From Variovorax sp. WDL1 (GTDB taxonomy: Bacteria; Pseudomonadota; Gammaproteobacteria; Burkholderiales; Burkholderiaceae_C), in contig NZ_LMTS01000096.1 in assembly GCF_001541225.1 (NCBI RefSeq), positions 1 to 54,514 of the forward strand: a stretch of DNA of 54,514 nucleotides, written 5' to 3'. How positions within the stretch are numbered: position 1 is the stretch's first letter; every line of letters starts with the position of its first letter. Under the pieces are notes generated by a model. It was not told where the DNA came from. It searched no databases and worked only from the letters and a program-made list of their open reading frames with translations. Shown here one piece after another: positions 34,159-43,345 of this stretch. The translations under genes were made by a program, and so were the position numbers.

Positions 34159-35079
34159 TCATTCCGGCTGCGCCTCCAGCGCCGCCGCGCGGGTCCGGCC
34201 CCGCTCGCTGTGCAGCATGTACAGCCCCGATCCGACGAGCAGCGTGATCCCCACCCAAGCCCACCCGGTGGGGACCTCATTCCATATCGCGTAGCCCAGC
34301 AGCATGGCGAAGAGAACCGCCGTGTAGCGGAAGGGCGCCGTGAGCGAGACCTCGCCGGTGCGCATGCATTGCACCAGCAGGAAATAGCCCGATGCCAGGA
34401 AGGCGGCCGCGACGCCCAGCAAACCCAGGTCGCGCAGCGCGAATGCCTGCCAGCCGCTCAGCAAAGTCAGGCAGCCGGCCAGCAAGGTGACGGCCAGTGC
34501 CGTGGCAAGGGTGATGATGACGGACGGGATGGCTGGATCGATACGCCGTGTCATCAGGTCGCGCATGGCGTGGAACAGCGTGCCGGCCAGGCACAGCAGC
34601 GCCCATGCGTTGAAGCCTTCCCCGCTGGGCTGCACCACGCAGAGCACGCCCACGAAACCCAACACCACCGCTGACCAGCGCGCCACGCCGGCGCGCTCGC
34701 CCAGGAAGAACACCGCGAACACGGTCATGAAGAGCGGCGCAGCGAGGTTGATGGCCGTGGCGTTGCCGATCGGCAATCGGAACAGCGACAGCAGGTACAT
34801 CATGGTCGCGCAGGCATCGACCGCGCCCCGAAGCGCCACCTGGGGATTCAGCACCGCACTCGCGTGGCCCAGCGCGCCCAGGCGGTGGGCGACCAGCAGC
34901 ACCAGCGCCGAGGCCATGACCCCGCGCACGAAGATCAGCTGCGCCGAAGGCATGGATTGACTGACGTGCTTGACCAGCGCGTCGTTGAGCACGAAGCAGC
35001 CCATGGCACCGATCATCATGGCGATGGCGCGCCCGTTGACGCGGGGCGAGGATCGGGAGGACGAGAGCTGCGGCGTCAT
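34159..35079 (-). CDS. EamA/DMT-family transporter
   Basis: The 306-aa product (start at MTPQLSSSRSS) has ten hydrophobic segments in two five-helix repeats. Typical EamA elements are AIAMMIGAMGCFVLNDALVK, FVRGVMASALVLLVA and TAPFRYTAVLFAMLLGYAIW. In-frame ATGs upstream to 35172 exist, but none has a clear ribosome binding site, so the start is uncertain by up to 31 codons. It is convergent with the aromatic operon, 27 bp from its end. Export of a metabolite or amino acid is typical; substrate unknown. Confidence 0.87.
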   Translation of the reverse strand: MTPQLSSSRSSPRVNGRAIAMMIGAMGCFVLNDALVKHVSQSMPSAQLIFVRGVMASALVLLVAHRLGALGHASAVLNPQVALRGAVDACATMMYLLSLFRLPIGNATAINLAAPLFMTVFAVFFLGERAGVARWSAVVLGFVGVLCVVQPSGEGFNAWALLCLAGTLFHAMRDLMTRRIDPAIPSVIITLATALAVTLLAGCLTLLSGWQAFALRDLGLLGVAAAFLASGYFLLVQCMRTGEVSLTAPFRYTAVLFAMLLGYAIWNEVPTGWAWVGITLLVGSGLYMLHSERGRTRAAALEAQPE

Positions 35080-35186
35080 GAGAAGGCTGGGACGTATCGA
35101 GGCATGCGCGAGGACCATGCCGCCCCCGATCATGCCAAGCTTGTGCATTCCCGCTTGCCGCGCAGTCGGCATGGCCGCCGACCTCG

Positions 35187-35211
35187 AAAAAAGGCCCGCA
35201 CGAGGCGGGCC
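35187..35211 (-). terminator. Rho-independent terminator of the unrecognised gene at 35314-36450
   Basis: On the minus strand GGCCCGC and GCGGGCC form a perfect 7-bp G+C stem with a 5-nt loop, followed directly by a run of six T. This is the strongest terminator seen in the window and separates the unrecognised gene from the EamA gene. Confidence 0.85.
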
Positions 35212-35262
35212 TGAAGGGGTTGGTCCTTGATGCCCACCCGGGAGAAACCGAAACGAAGATTA

Positions 35263-35278
35263 GTAGGATGCTTCCTAC
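35263..35278. repeat. Hairpin GTAGGA-TGCT-TCCTAC, sharing TGCTTCCTACA with 36513-36523
   Basis: Perfect 6-bp arms with a 4-nt loop lie between the stop of the unrecognised gene and its terminator. The 11-mer at 35269-35279 recurs exactly upstream of the same gene, where it also begins an imperfect inverted repeat. A protein-binding or RNA-stability element is possible. Confidence 0.5.
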
Positions 35279-35313
35279 AAAGCAAGTCCGGAGAAAGTTC
35301 GCTTTCCTGCGTG

Positions 35314-36450
35314 TTACGCACTTTCGGAACGACCAAGATCCAGCCGCGGCCCCGCTGCCCTGCCGTTCTCGACTTCCAGGACGAAGCGCACCTGCCGGCC
35401 TTCTACAAAGAGCTGGAGCTTGAGACCCGCCGTGACTTCATCGCAGGCCAGCTCGGCGCCCTTCCACTTCGCCGCTGCGTCGCGGGCCGACAATGAAGCC
35501 ATCTCGACGGTCAAGCCGTGGCCCACGGCCTCGGAACGCAGCCCGAGCGCATTGCGGCCTTCGCTGCGTCCCACCATGTGCGCTTGCAGGCCCGGCACGG
35601 CAAAGCGACCATCGCCGAGTTGCACTTCGCCCGACAAAGCGGTGCGGCCCAGCAACAGGCGGGCCTGCTCCGTCAGTCCCTGGCCGTGGCCGCGGCGACC
35701 CTGGCGCAGCATCGACTCCGCGAAGGCCTGCAGCCGCAGCGTGCCGCGCTCGGAGACCCAGGGGCTCAGCAAGGCGCCGCGGCGCTCGAACTCCACGCCC
35801 GCGAGCGGCGCCGACGCGAACTGGTACAGGTAGCTGCGCCCGTTCGGCGCATCGACATAGAGGCCCAGCCGGCTCACGCCCATGCGCGAGTCGGGCCCCA
35901 CGTGCTCGACGGTCGCGTCGCTGAAGTCGATTTGCCCGTGCCGTATCGGCACCGTCACCTCGGCGTCGAACAGCAGGTGGGCGTCGGTGATCTCCCCGCG
36001 GATGACGCCCTCGGCCTCGCCGAGCGGGCCGAGGGACCAGGCATCCGCTGCGGCCTGGCCCGCCGTGATGCCGGCAGGCGGTGACCCTGGCAGGGCGTTC
36101 CACACCTCCTGGAGCTGCGGCGACAAGCCCAAGGGGCCGTGCAGCTTCACTCCCGATAACTCGACCCCTGCGGCCCCGAGGGCAGACAGGCGCGGCACGC
36201 CGGCCTCGATCCGCACCTGGCCCGCCAGTTCGTGCACGGCAATGCGGCCGATCTCCAGCACGAGCGCACCCGACGCAAGCCGAAGCGCTGCGGCCTCGAG
36301 TTTGCGGATTCCGATATCGATCACGCCCTCCTGCCTGGATTCCCATGTGACGCCGTCGAGCGAGCAGCGATTGGGAGTCCCCTTGTCGGAAGGACCGAGC
36401 TCCAGGCCGAGCACGAGATCGAGGAGGGAAGCCGCGAGTCGGAGGGTCAT
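35314..36450 (-). CDS. Unrecognised protein, 378 aa, beta-rich
   Basis: I do not recognise the family. The sequence MTLRLAASLLDLVLGLELGP has only a weak hydrophobic start and no clear signal peptide. The body is rich in alternating hydrophobic and polar residues (VELSGVKLHGPLGLSPQLQE, LRGEITDAHLLFDAEV-like strands, GEVQLGDGRFAVPGLQAHMV), suggesting repeated beta-strands as in AsmA-like or lipid-transfer shells. That is a pattern impression only. No ribosome binding site is seen. A six-codon frame (36447-36467) ends exactly over its ATG, so translational coupling is conceivable. It has a strong terminator downstream and is divergent from the membrane protein at 36625. Confidence 0.65.
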   Translation of the reverse strand: MTLRLAASLLDLVLGLELGPSDKGTPNRCSLDGVTWESRQEGVIDIGIRKLEAAALRLASGALVLEIGRIAVHELAGQVRIEAGVPRLSALGAAGVELSGVKLHGPLGLSPQLQEVWNALPGSPPAGITAGQAAADAWSLGPLGEAEGVIRGEITDAHLLFDAEVTVPIRHGQIDFSDATVEHVGPDSRMGVSRLGLYVDAPNGRSYLYQFASAPLAGVEFERRGALLSPWVSERGTLRLQAFAESMLRQGRRGHGQGLTEQARLLLGRTALSGEVQLGDGRFAVPGLQAHMVGRSEGRNALGLRSEAVGHGLTVEMASLSARDAAAKWKGAELACDEVTAGLKLQLFVEGRQVRFVLEVENGRAAGPRLDLGRSESA

Positions 36451-36512
36451 GCGGCTTTGTACCGCATGAAGCGGAACCAGCGGTGCCGCCGGCCACCAAG
36501 AAAGAAATGCGC

Positions 36513-36548
36513 TGCTTCCTACATGGGTACGACCCGTTCGCCCGTAGG
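36513..36548. promoter_or_regulatory. Nested inverted repeat in the divergent gap 36451-36624
   Basis: CCTAC (36518-36522) pairs with GTAGG (36544-36548), and inside it GGGT (36525-36528) pairs with ACCC (36532-36535). The left edge carries the 11-mer TGCTTCCTACA also found at 35269-35279. It may be an operator for both divergent genes. Confidence 0.35.
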
Positions 36549-36624
36549 TTGCAGTTGTGGAACCTGCAGCGCGCTTGCAGTCCTGAGCCTTCGCCAATCC
36601 ATGCTGAACAATAGGAGCCTCGCC

Positions 36625-37212
36625 ATGGTCCAGCCGCCGTATTCCGCGCCATCCACGTTTTCTGCGGCCAATTACCACGACCATACGCATGAAGAAGGCT
36701 CGCCCGCCGATGCCGGGCAGGTCGAGAAGCGTGCGGACGCGGCACTGGGCGCCGCTCTGCGCACCGGCCTGATCGCGGGCGCGATGGCCAGCGTGGTGTC
36801 CACCGTCGCGCTGGCCCTGGCCGGGCGGCGAGAGACCGGCAGCGCTGTGGCTCCGACCAACGCGATCAGCCACTGGCTCTGGGGCGGCGAGGCCCTGGCG
36901 GTCGACCGGCCGACGCTGCGCCATACGGCGGTCGGGTATGCGATCCACCACCTCAGTTCCACCTTCTGGGCCGTGCTCTATGCGTGGCTGCACGGCAATC
37001 GCCAGGACGCGCAGACGGTGCCCAAGGCGATGGCGGGCGCCACGGTCGCCTCCGCCTTGGCCTGCTTGGTCGACTACAAGGCCACACCCAAACGGCTCAC
37101 GCCGGGATTCGAGCATCGTTTGTCCACCGGCGCCATGGCGCTGGTGTACGGCGCCTTCGCCGTCGGCCTGGCGGCCGGATGCCTGGCCGCCAACAGACGC
37201 AGCTCGCCGTGA
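36625..37212 (+). CDS. Predicted inner-membrane protein, 195 aa
   Basis: The ATG at 36625 is preceded by AGGAG at good distance. About four membrane segments are visible (GLIAGAMASVVSTVALALAG, HHLSSTFWAVLYAWLHG, AMAGATVASALACLVDY, TGAMALVYGAFAVGLAAGCL) after a His/Glu-rich N-terminus (NYHDHTHEEG). I cannot name a family. Its stop overlaps the GTG start of the SDR-DoxX gene (GTGA), so it belongs to a three-gene membrane/redox operon with that gene and the DUF2269-type gene. Confidence 0.7.
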   Translation: MVQPPYSAPSTFSAANYHDHTHEEGSPADAGQVEKRADAALGAALRTGLIAGAMASVVSTVALALAGRRETGSAVAPTNAISHWLWGGEALAVDRPTLRHTAVGYAIHHLSSTFWAVLYAWLHGNRQDAQTVPKAMAGATVASALACLVDYKATPKRLTPGFEHRLSTGAMALVYGAFAVGLAAGCLAANRRSSP

Positions 37213-38531
37213 GAATCGTGATCGCAGGCGCTGGCGGCTTTCTGGGCGGGACGCTGGCCGCCGAGTTCGCGCGCCGCGGTCATGAACTGCTGTGCACGGC
37301 ACGCAATCCTGTTGCAGCCGCGCGCGGCGCGGGCTGGCTCCAGGCGCGCACGCGTTGGCTTGCAGTCGATTTCGATGCCATCCCGCCGCCTTCGTTCTGG
37401 CTTGCCCATCTGCTGCCTGGCGACGTGGTGATCAATGCGGCCGGCGTGCTGCGAGAAGGCCGCCCGGGCGCCTTCGCGGCCGTGCATCTCGAGGGGCCCG
37501 CGCGCCTGTTCGACGCCTGCGCAGCCGCTGGCGTGGCCTTCGTCGTGCAGATCTCGGCACTCGGCGCGACCGAGGAGGCCGCCACCGGCTACCACCGCAG
37601 CAAGGCCGCCGCGGATGCCTATCTGCGCGGCCTTCCGCTGGCCTCGGCCATCGTGCAGCCTTCGCTCGTATGGGGCGACGAAGGCGCGAGCGCGCGGCTC
37701 TTCGCGGCGCTTGCCGTACTGCCGGTGCTGGCGCTTCCGGGCGGCGGCCGGCAAGCCGTGCAGCCCGTGCACATCGAGGATCTGGTCGCGGGCGTGGCCG
37801 CCCTGGTAGCGCAGCGCCCCTCGGGCACCCGCACGCTGGCCTTCGTCGGCCCTTGCGCACTGGCCTTCAACGACTACCTGCACGAACTGCGCTCGCAGCT
37901 CGGGCAAGGGCGCCGGCAGCTCGTCGTCCCGCTGCCGGAGAGCATCTTTCTCCACATGGCGAAGCTCGCCGGGCACTGGCGCCAGAGCTTTCTCGACGGC
38001 GACACCGCGCGCATGCTGCTGGCCGGCAACGTGGCAGCGCCCGACGAGTTCGCCGCCCTGCTCGGCCGCCCGCCGCGCGCACCCGGGCACTTCGTCGCGC
38101 CCGCGCAGGCCGAGGCCATGCGCCGAGCATCCTGGCTGGCGTGGATGCTCCCGGCGCTGCGTCTTGCAATCGCCTTTGTCTGGATCTGGACCTTCATCGT
38201 CTCCATCGGCTTGTACCCGCGCGACCAAAGCCTCGATTTGCTGGCACGCGTCGGAATCGAGGGTGGCTGGGCGCAACTCGCCCTCGTCGGCGCAGCCTTC
38301 TTCGACCTGGCGCTCGGCATCGCCACCCTGCTGGTGGGTGCGCGTGGCCGCGCGCGATGGCTGTGGCCGTCGCAGTTGGCGCTGATCGCCTTCTACACGG
38401 CCGCCATCAGCATCGCAATGCCGGAGTTCTGGCTGCACCCCTTTGGGCCCTTGTCGAAGAACCTGCCCATGTGCGCAGCCATTCTCCTGCTCTGGGCGCT
38501 GGACAGCGGGCGCGGGGCTGCCCGCCGCTGA
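37209..38531 (+). CDS. SDR-family NAD(P)-binding protein fused to a DoxX-like membrane domain
   Basis: The 440-aa product starts (GTG) with an atypical-SDR Rossmann domain, RIVIAGAGGFLGGTLAAEFA. YHRSKAAADAYL provides the Tyr/Lys-like active-site region, and VQPVHIEDLVAGV follows. The C-terminal about 130 residues are hydrophobic, with four membrane segments of the DoxX-like type (LRLAIAFVWIWTFIVSIGLY, FDLALGIATLLVGARG). This fusion is known in proteobacteria, usually next to a DUF2269 protein, as here. A quinone- or redox-linked membrane reaction is possible; substrate unknown. Confidence 0.88.
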   Translation: MRIVIAGAGGFLGGTLAAEFARRGHELLCTARNPVAAARGAGWLQARTRWLAVDFDAIPPPSFWLAHLLPGDVVINAAGVLREGRPGAFAAVHLEGPARLFDACAAAGVAFVVQISALGATEEAATGYHRSKAAADAYLRGLPLASAIVQPSLVWGDEGASARLFAALAVLPVLALPGGGRQAVQPVHIEDLVAGVAALVAQRPSGTRTLAFVGPCALAFNDYLHELRSQLGQGRRQLVVPLPESIFLHMAKLAGHWRQSFLDGDTARMLLAGNVAAPDEFAALLGRPPRAPGHFVAPAQAEAMRRASWLAWMLPALRLAIAFVWIWTFIVSIGLYPRDQSLDLLARVGIEGGWAQLALVGAAFFDLALGIATLLVGARGRARWLWPSQLALIAFYTAAISIAMPEFWLHPFGPLSKNLPMCAAILLLWALDSGRGAARR

Positions 38532-38548
38532 ACAACGAACGCGGGCCC

Positions 38549-39022
38549 ATGGAATATCTCTTCGTCAAATGGCTGCACGTGATCTCGTCGACCGTGCTCT
38601 TCGGGACCGGCGTCGGCTCCGCCTTCTATCTTCTCGCGACCACGCTCTCGCGCGATGTGCGCGCGGTGGCCGTGGTGGCGCGGATGGTGGTGCGCGCCGA
38701 CTGGCTCTTCACGGCAACCACCGCCGTTCTGCAACCGCTGACCGGCTTCTGGCTGATGCATCTGGCCGGACTGCCGCTGCAAACGCCCTGGGTCAAGGCG
38801 TCGATCGTCTGCTATGTGCTCGCGATGCTCTGTTGGCTGCCTGTGGTGTGGCTGCAGATGCGGCTGCGCGATCTCGCCTCGGAAGCGGCGAGCCGTGGCC
38901 AGGCGCTGCCCGCGCGTTACTGGAGATTGTTCAGGTGGTGGGCCGTCCTCGGCGTGCCGGCCTTCTTCCTTTTCCTGGCCCTGTTCTGGCTCATGATTGC
39001 GAAGCCGGCCGGGACCGCGTGA
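38549..39022 (+). CDS. DUF2269-type integral membrane protein
   Basis: The 157-aa product begins EYLFVKWLHVISSTVLFGTG, with a conserved Lys/His in the first helix, and has four membrane segments ending FFLFLALFWLMIAKPAG. This matches the DUF2269 family, which commonly accompanies SDR-DoxX fusions. It starts 17 bp after that gene. The histidine in helix 1 and the aromatic-rich helices suggest a cofactor or quinone site, an inference without biochemical basis. Confidence 0.85.
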   Translation: MEYLFVKWLHVISSTVLFGTGVGSAFYLLATTLSRDVRAVAVVARMVVRADWLFTATTAVLQPLTGFWLMHLAGLPLQTPWVKASIVCYVLAMLCWLPVVWLQMRLRDLASEAASRGQALPARYWRLFRWWAVLGVPAFFLFLALFWLMIAKPAGTA

Positions 39023-39064
39023 GATGGGGAAGCAGCGGCAGCAGAGCGGCTGCCGGTACTTGGG

Positions 39065-39442
39065 CTACTGCTCGGGCCGGCTCCAGAGCCAGATCGCCAC
39101 CAGGCCCATGACCAGGGGAACGCCGATCTTCACTCCGACCGGCACCGACGTGGCGAGCAACGCCACCGAACTGATGAGCATCATCAGGCTCGCGGCCCAC
39201 TTCGCCCGCCGTGGTACTGCCCCTGCAGTGCGCCATTGGCGGATGAACCCGCCGTAGGTCGGGTGGTCGAGAAGCCACTGCTCCAGTGCCGGCCAGCCCC
39301 GTGCAGCCGCCCAGGCAGCCGCCAGAAGAAAGGGCACCGTCGGCACAATGGGGAGAAGCACCCCCACCATGCCGAGAACGAGAAGAACAATGGCCAGCAG
39401 ACGCCAGAGCAGCCGCACGGCTCGAGCCCGCAGCATCAGCAA
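39065..39442 (-). CDS. DUF454/YbaN-type inner-membrane protein
   Basis: The 125-aa product shows the DUF454 pattern: AIVLLVLGMVGVLLPIVPTV with PFLLAAAWAAARG, then WLLDHPTYGGFIRQWRTAGA and VPRRAKWAASLMMLIS, ending in one more hydrophobic region. The LPxxPTTPF-like turn is typical of the family. It could start at the second Met (39436). It is convergent with the DUF2269 gene and has no known molecular function. Confidence 0.85.
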   Translation of the reverse strand: MLMLRARAVRLLWRLLAIVLLVLGMVGVLLPIVPTVPFLLAAAWAAARGWPALEQWLLDHPTYGGFIRQWRTAGAVPRRAKWAASLMMLISSVALLATSVPVGVKIGVPLVMGLVAIWLWSRPEQ

Positions 39443-39568
39443 AAAGGCTGCCTGGCGTCAACAGCCGGGAGTTGCGAAAGTGGCATGGCCCTATGGTAGA
39501 CGGGAAGGCGAGGCGGCGACCGGAGCGATCAAACGGCCCTCCTTCGAATTCGCCGTCTCAGGATCGAA

Positions 39569-41938
39569 TCAGGCTTCCCAACGCCAATTCAAGATCTCCG
39601 GCATGTCCTCTCCGCGGGACGTGATCCATGCCCGGTGCGCCAGGAGACGATCGCGCAGGTGCTGCTTGACATGACCCGCGGCCGCCCGGACACGCGGCAC
39701 GCGGTCGATGGCATCAGCGGCGAGGTGGAAGCGGTCAAGCCTGTTCAGCACGGTCATGTCGAACGGGGTCGTGGTCGTGCCTTCCTCCCGGTAGCCATGG
39801 ACGTGGAAGTTGGCGTGGTTGGTGCGCCTGTACGTCAGCCGATGAATGAGCCACGGGTAGCCGTGGAAGGCGAAGACCACCGGCTTGTCCTCGGTGAAGA
39901 TCGAATCGAACTCCGCATCCGCCAGTCCATGAGGGTGTTCCGACGGCGACTGCAAGCTCATCAAGTCGACCACATTGACCACGCGCACCTTCAGGTCGGG
40001 CAACTCCCGCCGGAGCAGATCGACCGCAGCGAGCGTTTCCAGCGTCGCCACGTCGCCGGCACAGGCCATGACCACATCGGGTGCCAGGCCTTCGTCGTTG
40101 CTGGCCCAGGTCCATATCCCCATCCCGACGCTGCAGTGCCGCACGGCGGACTCCATGTCGAGCCACTGGAACTCAGGTTGCTTTCCGGCCACGATCACGT
40201 TGACATAGCCGCGGCTTCGCAAGCAGTGATCGGTCACCGAGAGCAGCGTGTTGGCATCGGGCGGCAGGTAGATGCGCACCACTTCGGCCTTCTTGCTGGC
40301 CACGTGATCGATGAAGCCCGGATCCTGATGGCTGAAGCCATTGTGGTCCTGTCGCCAGACGTGGCTGGTCAGCAGATAGTTCAATGATGCGATCGGCCTG
40401 CGCCACGGAATGCCGCTGGACACCTTCAGCCATTTCGCATGCTGGTTGAACATCGAGTCGATGATGTGAATGAAGGCTTCGTAGCACGAGAACAGGCCGT
40501 GCCGCCCGGAAAGCAGATAGCCTTCCAGCCACCCTTGGCACAGCTGTTCGCTGAGCACTTCCATCACGCGCCCGTCCGGCGCGACGTGGTCGTCGCCCGG
40601 GAGGATCTCGGCCGTCGAGGTCCGCTTGCTGACCTCGAAGACCGCGCCCAGGCGGTTCGAGGTGGTTTCGTCGGGTGCCATCATCCGGAAATTGCAGTCT
40701 GCGGCATTGAGCCGCATGACGTCGCGCAAGAACTCGCCGGTAACCCGTGTGGCTTCCGCCTTCACCGCTCCCGGCGCGGGGACGGCCACTGCGTAGTCGC
40801 AGAATTCCGGCATCCGCAGATCCTTGAGAAGCAGACCGCCGTTGGCGTGCGGATTGGCGCTCATGCGACGCGCCCCGCGGGGAGCGAGATCGGCAATGTC
40901 CGCACGCAATGCACCGCCTTCGTCGAAGAGCTCCTCCGGGCGGTAGCTGCGCATCCAGTCCTCGAGCAGCCCGACATGGGAAGGGTTCTCGACGAACCCG
41001 TTCAAAGGCACCTGGTGCGCGCGTTGCGTCCCCTCGATCGGCACTCCATCCACGGTCTTGGGACCTGTCCAGCCCTTGGGGGAGCGCAGGACGATCATCG
41101 GCCAGTGCCGGCGTCGGCTGAAGCCATCCTCGCGGGCTTCCACCTGTATGGCGTTGATCACATCGAGCGCCGTGTCGAGTGCGGCGGCCATCGCCCGGTG
41201 CATTGCATCCGGCTCGTGCCCCGAAACAAAATGAGGCTCGTAGCCGTAGCCGCGCATCAGCTGGGTCAACTCCTCGTCGCTGATGCGTGCAAGGACCGTC
41301 GGGCCGGCGATCTTGTAGCCGTTGAGATGCAGGATCGGCAGCACGGCGCCGTCGTGTGCCGGGTTCAGGAACTTGTTCGAATGCCAACTGGCGGCCAGTG
41401 CGCCGGTCTCCGCTTCGCCGTCACCCACCACGCAGCAGGCCAGCAGGTCCGGGTTGTCGAAGACGGCACCGTAGGCGTGCAGCAGGGAATAGCCGAGTTC
41501 GCCGCCCTCGTGGATCGAGCCTGGCGTTTCGGCCCCGACGTGACTCGAGACGCCACCCGGAAAGGAAAACTGCTTGCAAAGTCGTTGGATCCCCTGTGCG
41601 TCCTGCCCTACGTTGGGATAGACCTCGCTGTAGGTACCTTCCAGCCACGCGTTGGCCACGACGCCCGGGCCGCCATGACCGGGTCCCGCAATGAAGATCG
41701 CATCCAGGTCGCGCGCCCTGATCGCGCGATTCATGTGCGCGTAGATGAAGTTCAAGCCCGGCGTCGTGCCCCAGTGGCCCAGCAGGCGCGGCTTGATGTG
41801 CTCCAGCGCGAGCGGCACACGCAGCAGCGGGTTGTCCATCAGGTAGATCTGGCCTACGGACAGGTAGTTCGCGGCCCGCCACCATGCATCAAGGAGGGAA
41901 AGATCGTCTGCCGCAGAGCGGCTGGTCGGGTGGGTCAT
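39569..41938 (-). CDS. xfp: Phosphoketolase (Xfp)
   Basis: The 789-aa product is full length for xylulose-5-phosphate/fructose-6-phosphate phosphoketolase. The TPP motif is [20 protein letters not shown]. Family segments include [60 protein letters not shown] and the C-terminal [18 protein letters not shown]. The enzyme splits ketose phosphates with phosphate to acetyl phosphate without oxidation, useful under oxygen limitation. The start at 41938 has GAGG upstream. An in-frame ATG at 41971 is less likely, because the FNR-like box at 41992-42005 would put the transcription start between the two. Confidence 0.95.
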   Translation of the reverse strand: MTHPTSRSAADDLSLLDAWWRAANYLSVGQIYLMDNPLLRVPLALEHIKPRLLGHWGTTPGLNFIYAHMNRAIRARDLDAIFIAGPGHGGPGVVANAWLEGTYSEVYPNVGQDAQGIQRLCKQFSFPGGVSSHVGAETPGSIHEGGELGYSLLHAYGAVFDNPDLLACCVVGDGEAETGALAASWHSNKFLNPAHDGAVLPILHLNGYKIAGPTVLARISDEELTQLMRGYGYEPHFVSGHEPDAMHRAMAAALDTALDVINAIQVEAREDGFSRRRHWPMIVLRSPKGWTGPKTVDGVPIEGTQRAHQVPLNGFVENPSHVGLLEDWMRSYRPEELFDEGGALRADIADLAPRGARRMSANPHANGGLLLKDLRMPEFCDYAVAVPAPGAVKAEATRVTGEFLRDVMRLNAADCNFRMMAPDETTSNRLGAVFEVSKRTSTAEILPGDDHVAPDGRVMEVLSEQLCQGWLEGYLLSGRHGLFSCYEAFIHIIDSMFNQHAKWLKVSSGIPWRRPIASLNYLLTSHVWRQDHNGFSHQDPGFIDHVASKKAEVVRIYLPPDANTLLSVTDHCLRSRGYVNVIVAGKQPEFQWLDMESAVRHCSVGMGIWTWASNDEGLAPDVVMACAGDVATLETLAAVDLLRRELPDLKVRVVNVVDLMSLQSPSEHPHGLADAEFDSIFTEDKPVVFAFHGYPWLIHRLTYRRTNHANFHVHGYREEGTTTTPFDMTVLNRLDRFHLAADAIDRVPRVRAAAGHVKQHLRDRLLAHRAWITSRGEDMPEILNWRWEA

Positions 41939-41991
41939 TCGGGCCTCGTGAGTTGCTCGCGTGATGTTCATGCCCAGACCATGGCGCAGGC

Positions 41992-42005
41992 TTGCGGCAG
42001 ATCAA
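41992..42005. promoter_or_regulatory. FNR-type box TTGCG-GCAG-ATCAA upstream of xfp
   Basis: It matches 8 of 10 positions of TTGAT-N4-ATCAA. Its centre lies 60 bp from the preferred phosphoketolase ATG, so a transcript starting about 41 bp away would carry a short leader. The other flank is the 3' end of the hemerythrin gene. Confidence 0.5.
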
Positions 42006-42026
42006 GCCGCGGCGCTCCAGCGCCCG

Positions 42027-42611
42027 TCAACTGGCCGCGCCCAACCCGATCGGTGCGGGCACCGCATTGACGATGCGGGTGAAAAGCGCACGGTAGTCCG
42101 CCTCGGGCTCGCATCCGGTCAACGGGTCCTGGTTGGCGCGGAAGGCCGCATCGAGGTCGGCCCAATCGTCGTCGGTGAGCACCCGTTCGGCCAACGGCAG
42201 GATCTCCCTTTCTTCCATCGCCATGTGGGCAAGATAGAAATCCACATAGCGCTCTGCAGCCTGCTCGAAGGCCTGCCGCCGCGGCTCGCCGATCATCTCG
42301 AAGCCGAGCAAGGCATGCTCGACTTCGCGGATCTTTCGCTCGCCACGCGCGTGGTCGTCGTCCAGGCGATCGAGCAGTTCCCGCGAAAGCGGCGTCCGCG
42401 CACGCAGCTTCGGGAACAGCAACTCCGTCTCCTTGCGGTGGTGCCGCTTCTCGGGAAACTCGTCGACGTAGAACAACATCGCCCTCAACGCGCCGAAGTC
42501 GGGCAGCGTACCTTGCCGGCGATGCTGCGCCAGGAGCAACAGGATGGAGCGCAGCATTGCCGAAAGCGCTGCATGCTCTTCACGGATGATTTTGGTGGTG
42601 GTGTGGACCAT
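42027..42611 (-). CDS. Hemerythrin HHE-domain protein
   Basis: The 194-aa four-helix protein has diiron-ligand motifs in order: IREEHAALSAMLRS near residue 13, EKRHHRKETELLFPKL near 55, DDDHARGERKIREVEHALLG near 85, and FYLAHMAMEEREILPLAERV near 130. These supply the His/Glu ligands for oxygen or NO/ROS-responsive diiron centres. A 9-of-10 FNR box lies 52 bp upstream of the ATG, consistent with expression at low oxygen. It follows xfp genes in many related neighbourhoods; here it is just upstream on the same strand. Confidence 0.92.
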   Translation of the reverse strand: MVHTTTKIIREEHAALSAMLRSILLLLAQHRRQGTLPDFGALRAMLFYVDEFPEKRHHRKETELLFPKLRARTPLSRELLDRLDDDHARGERKIREVEHALLGFEMIGEPRRQAFEQAAERYVDFYLAHMAMEEREILPLAERVLTDDDWADLDAAFRANQDPLTGCEPEADYRALFTRIVNAVPAPIGLGAAS

Positions 42612-42662
42612 ACAAATTCCAGTTGGTGGGCTCTAGCCTCCCATGGCGGCCGCGGCGCGGCT

Positions 42663-42676
42663 TTGCTGCAGATCAA
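42663..42676. promoter_or_regulatory. FNR-type box TTGCT-GCAG-ATCAA between hemerythrin and NUDIX genes
   Basis: Nine of ten positions match TTGAT-N4-ATCAA. The centre is 58 bp from the hemerythrin ATG and 42 bp from the NUDIX ATG. The spacing suits hemerythrin; for NUDIX it would give a nearly leaderless transcript unless the second Met is used. Confidence 0.55.
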
Positions 42677-42711
42677 ATGATCGTCACGTCGCCCGCACAA
42701 GGTCGCTGCCC

Positions 42712-43191
42712 ATGATCCAATGCCCGCAGATGGCAAAGCGAAGCGCTGGATTGCTCATGTACCGCCGCAAGGGCGGTGTGCTCGAGGTGCTGCTGGTGCA
42801 CCCCGGCGGTCCGTACTGGGCACGGCGCGACGAGGGAGCATGGTCGTTTCCGAAGGGCGAGTACGACAGCGGCCTCGAGGATGCCCTCGATGCAGCCAAA
42901 CGAGAATTCACCGAAGAGACCGGTTTTGCGCCGGGAACACGGCATCTGAGCCTGGGAGAGGCTCGCCAGCGCGGCGGCAAGCTCGTGTCGGCCTGGGCCT
43001 TCGAGGGCGACTGCGATCCCGAGGCGCTCGTGTCGAACACGTTCGAGCTGGAATGGCCGCCGCGGTCGGGCACGCTCAGGACGTTCGCAGAAGCAGACCG
43101 CGGTGCCTGGTTCGCGACGGCATCAGCACGCAGGAGCATCCTTCCTGGGCTGGTCGTCTTCATCGACCGGCTCGAAGCGCTCAGGCCTTGA
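42712..43191 (+). CDS. NUDIX hydrolase
   Basis: The 159-aa product carries the Nudix box as FPKGEYDSGLEDALDAAKRE, then FTEETGF, giving the REFTEETG metal-binding core; the first Gly-to-Glu spacing is one residue longer than the classic pattern. AKRSAGLLMYRRKGGVLEVL at the start is typical of small nucleotide-housecleaning or diadenosine-polyphosphate hydrolases. An internal start at MAKRS (42730) is also possible. It is divergent from hemerythrin and upstream of the universal stress protein gene. Confidence 0.9.
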   Translation: MIQCPQMAKRSAGLLMYRRKGGVLEVLLVHPGGPYWARRDEGAWSFPKGEYDSGLEDALDAAKREFTEETGFAPGTRHLSLGEARQRGGKLVSAWAFEGDCDPEALVSNTFELEWPPRSGTLRTFAEADRGAWFATASARRSILPGLVVFIDRLEALRP

Positions 43192-43273
43192 GGCCGCCTG
43201 GCGACGGAGCCGGCCACGAGTTCTTCAACGATCCGCACAGTGCGGCCCCATGACCACAGATCGAAGGGTTCGC

Positions 43274-43287
43274 TTGAGCCAGATCAA
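43274..43287 (+). promoter_or_regulatory. FNR-type box TTGAG-CCAG-ATCAA upstream of the universal stress protein
   Basis: Nine of ten positions match. The centre at 43280.5 is 41 bp from a start site near 43321, and GATACT at 43309-43314 fits the -10 position. The ATG is at 43346. This is the best-positioned class-II FNR promoter in the window. Confidence 0.65.
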
Positions 43288-43345
43288 TATGCAGCGCACC
43301 ATCATTCCGATACTGGCCGTCTCACCTGCACTGAAGGAGCGTGTC

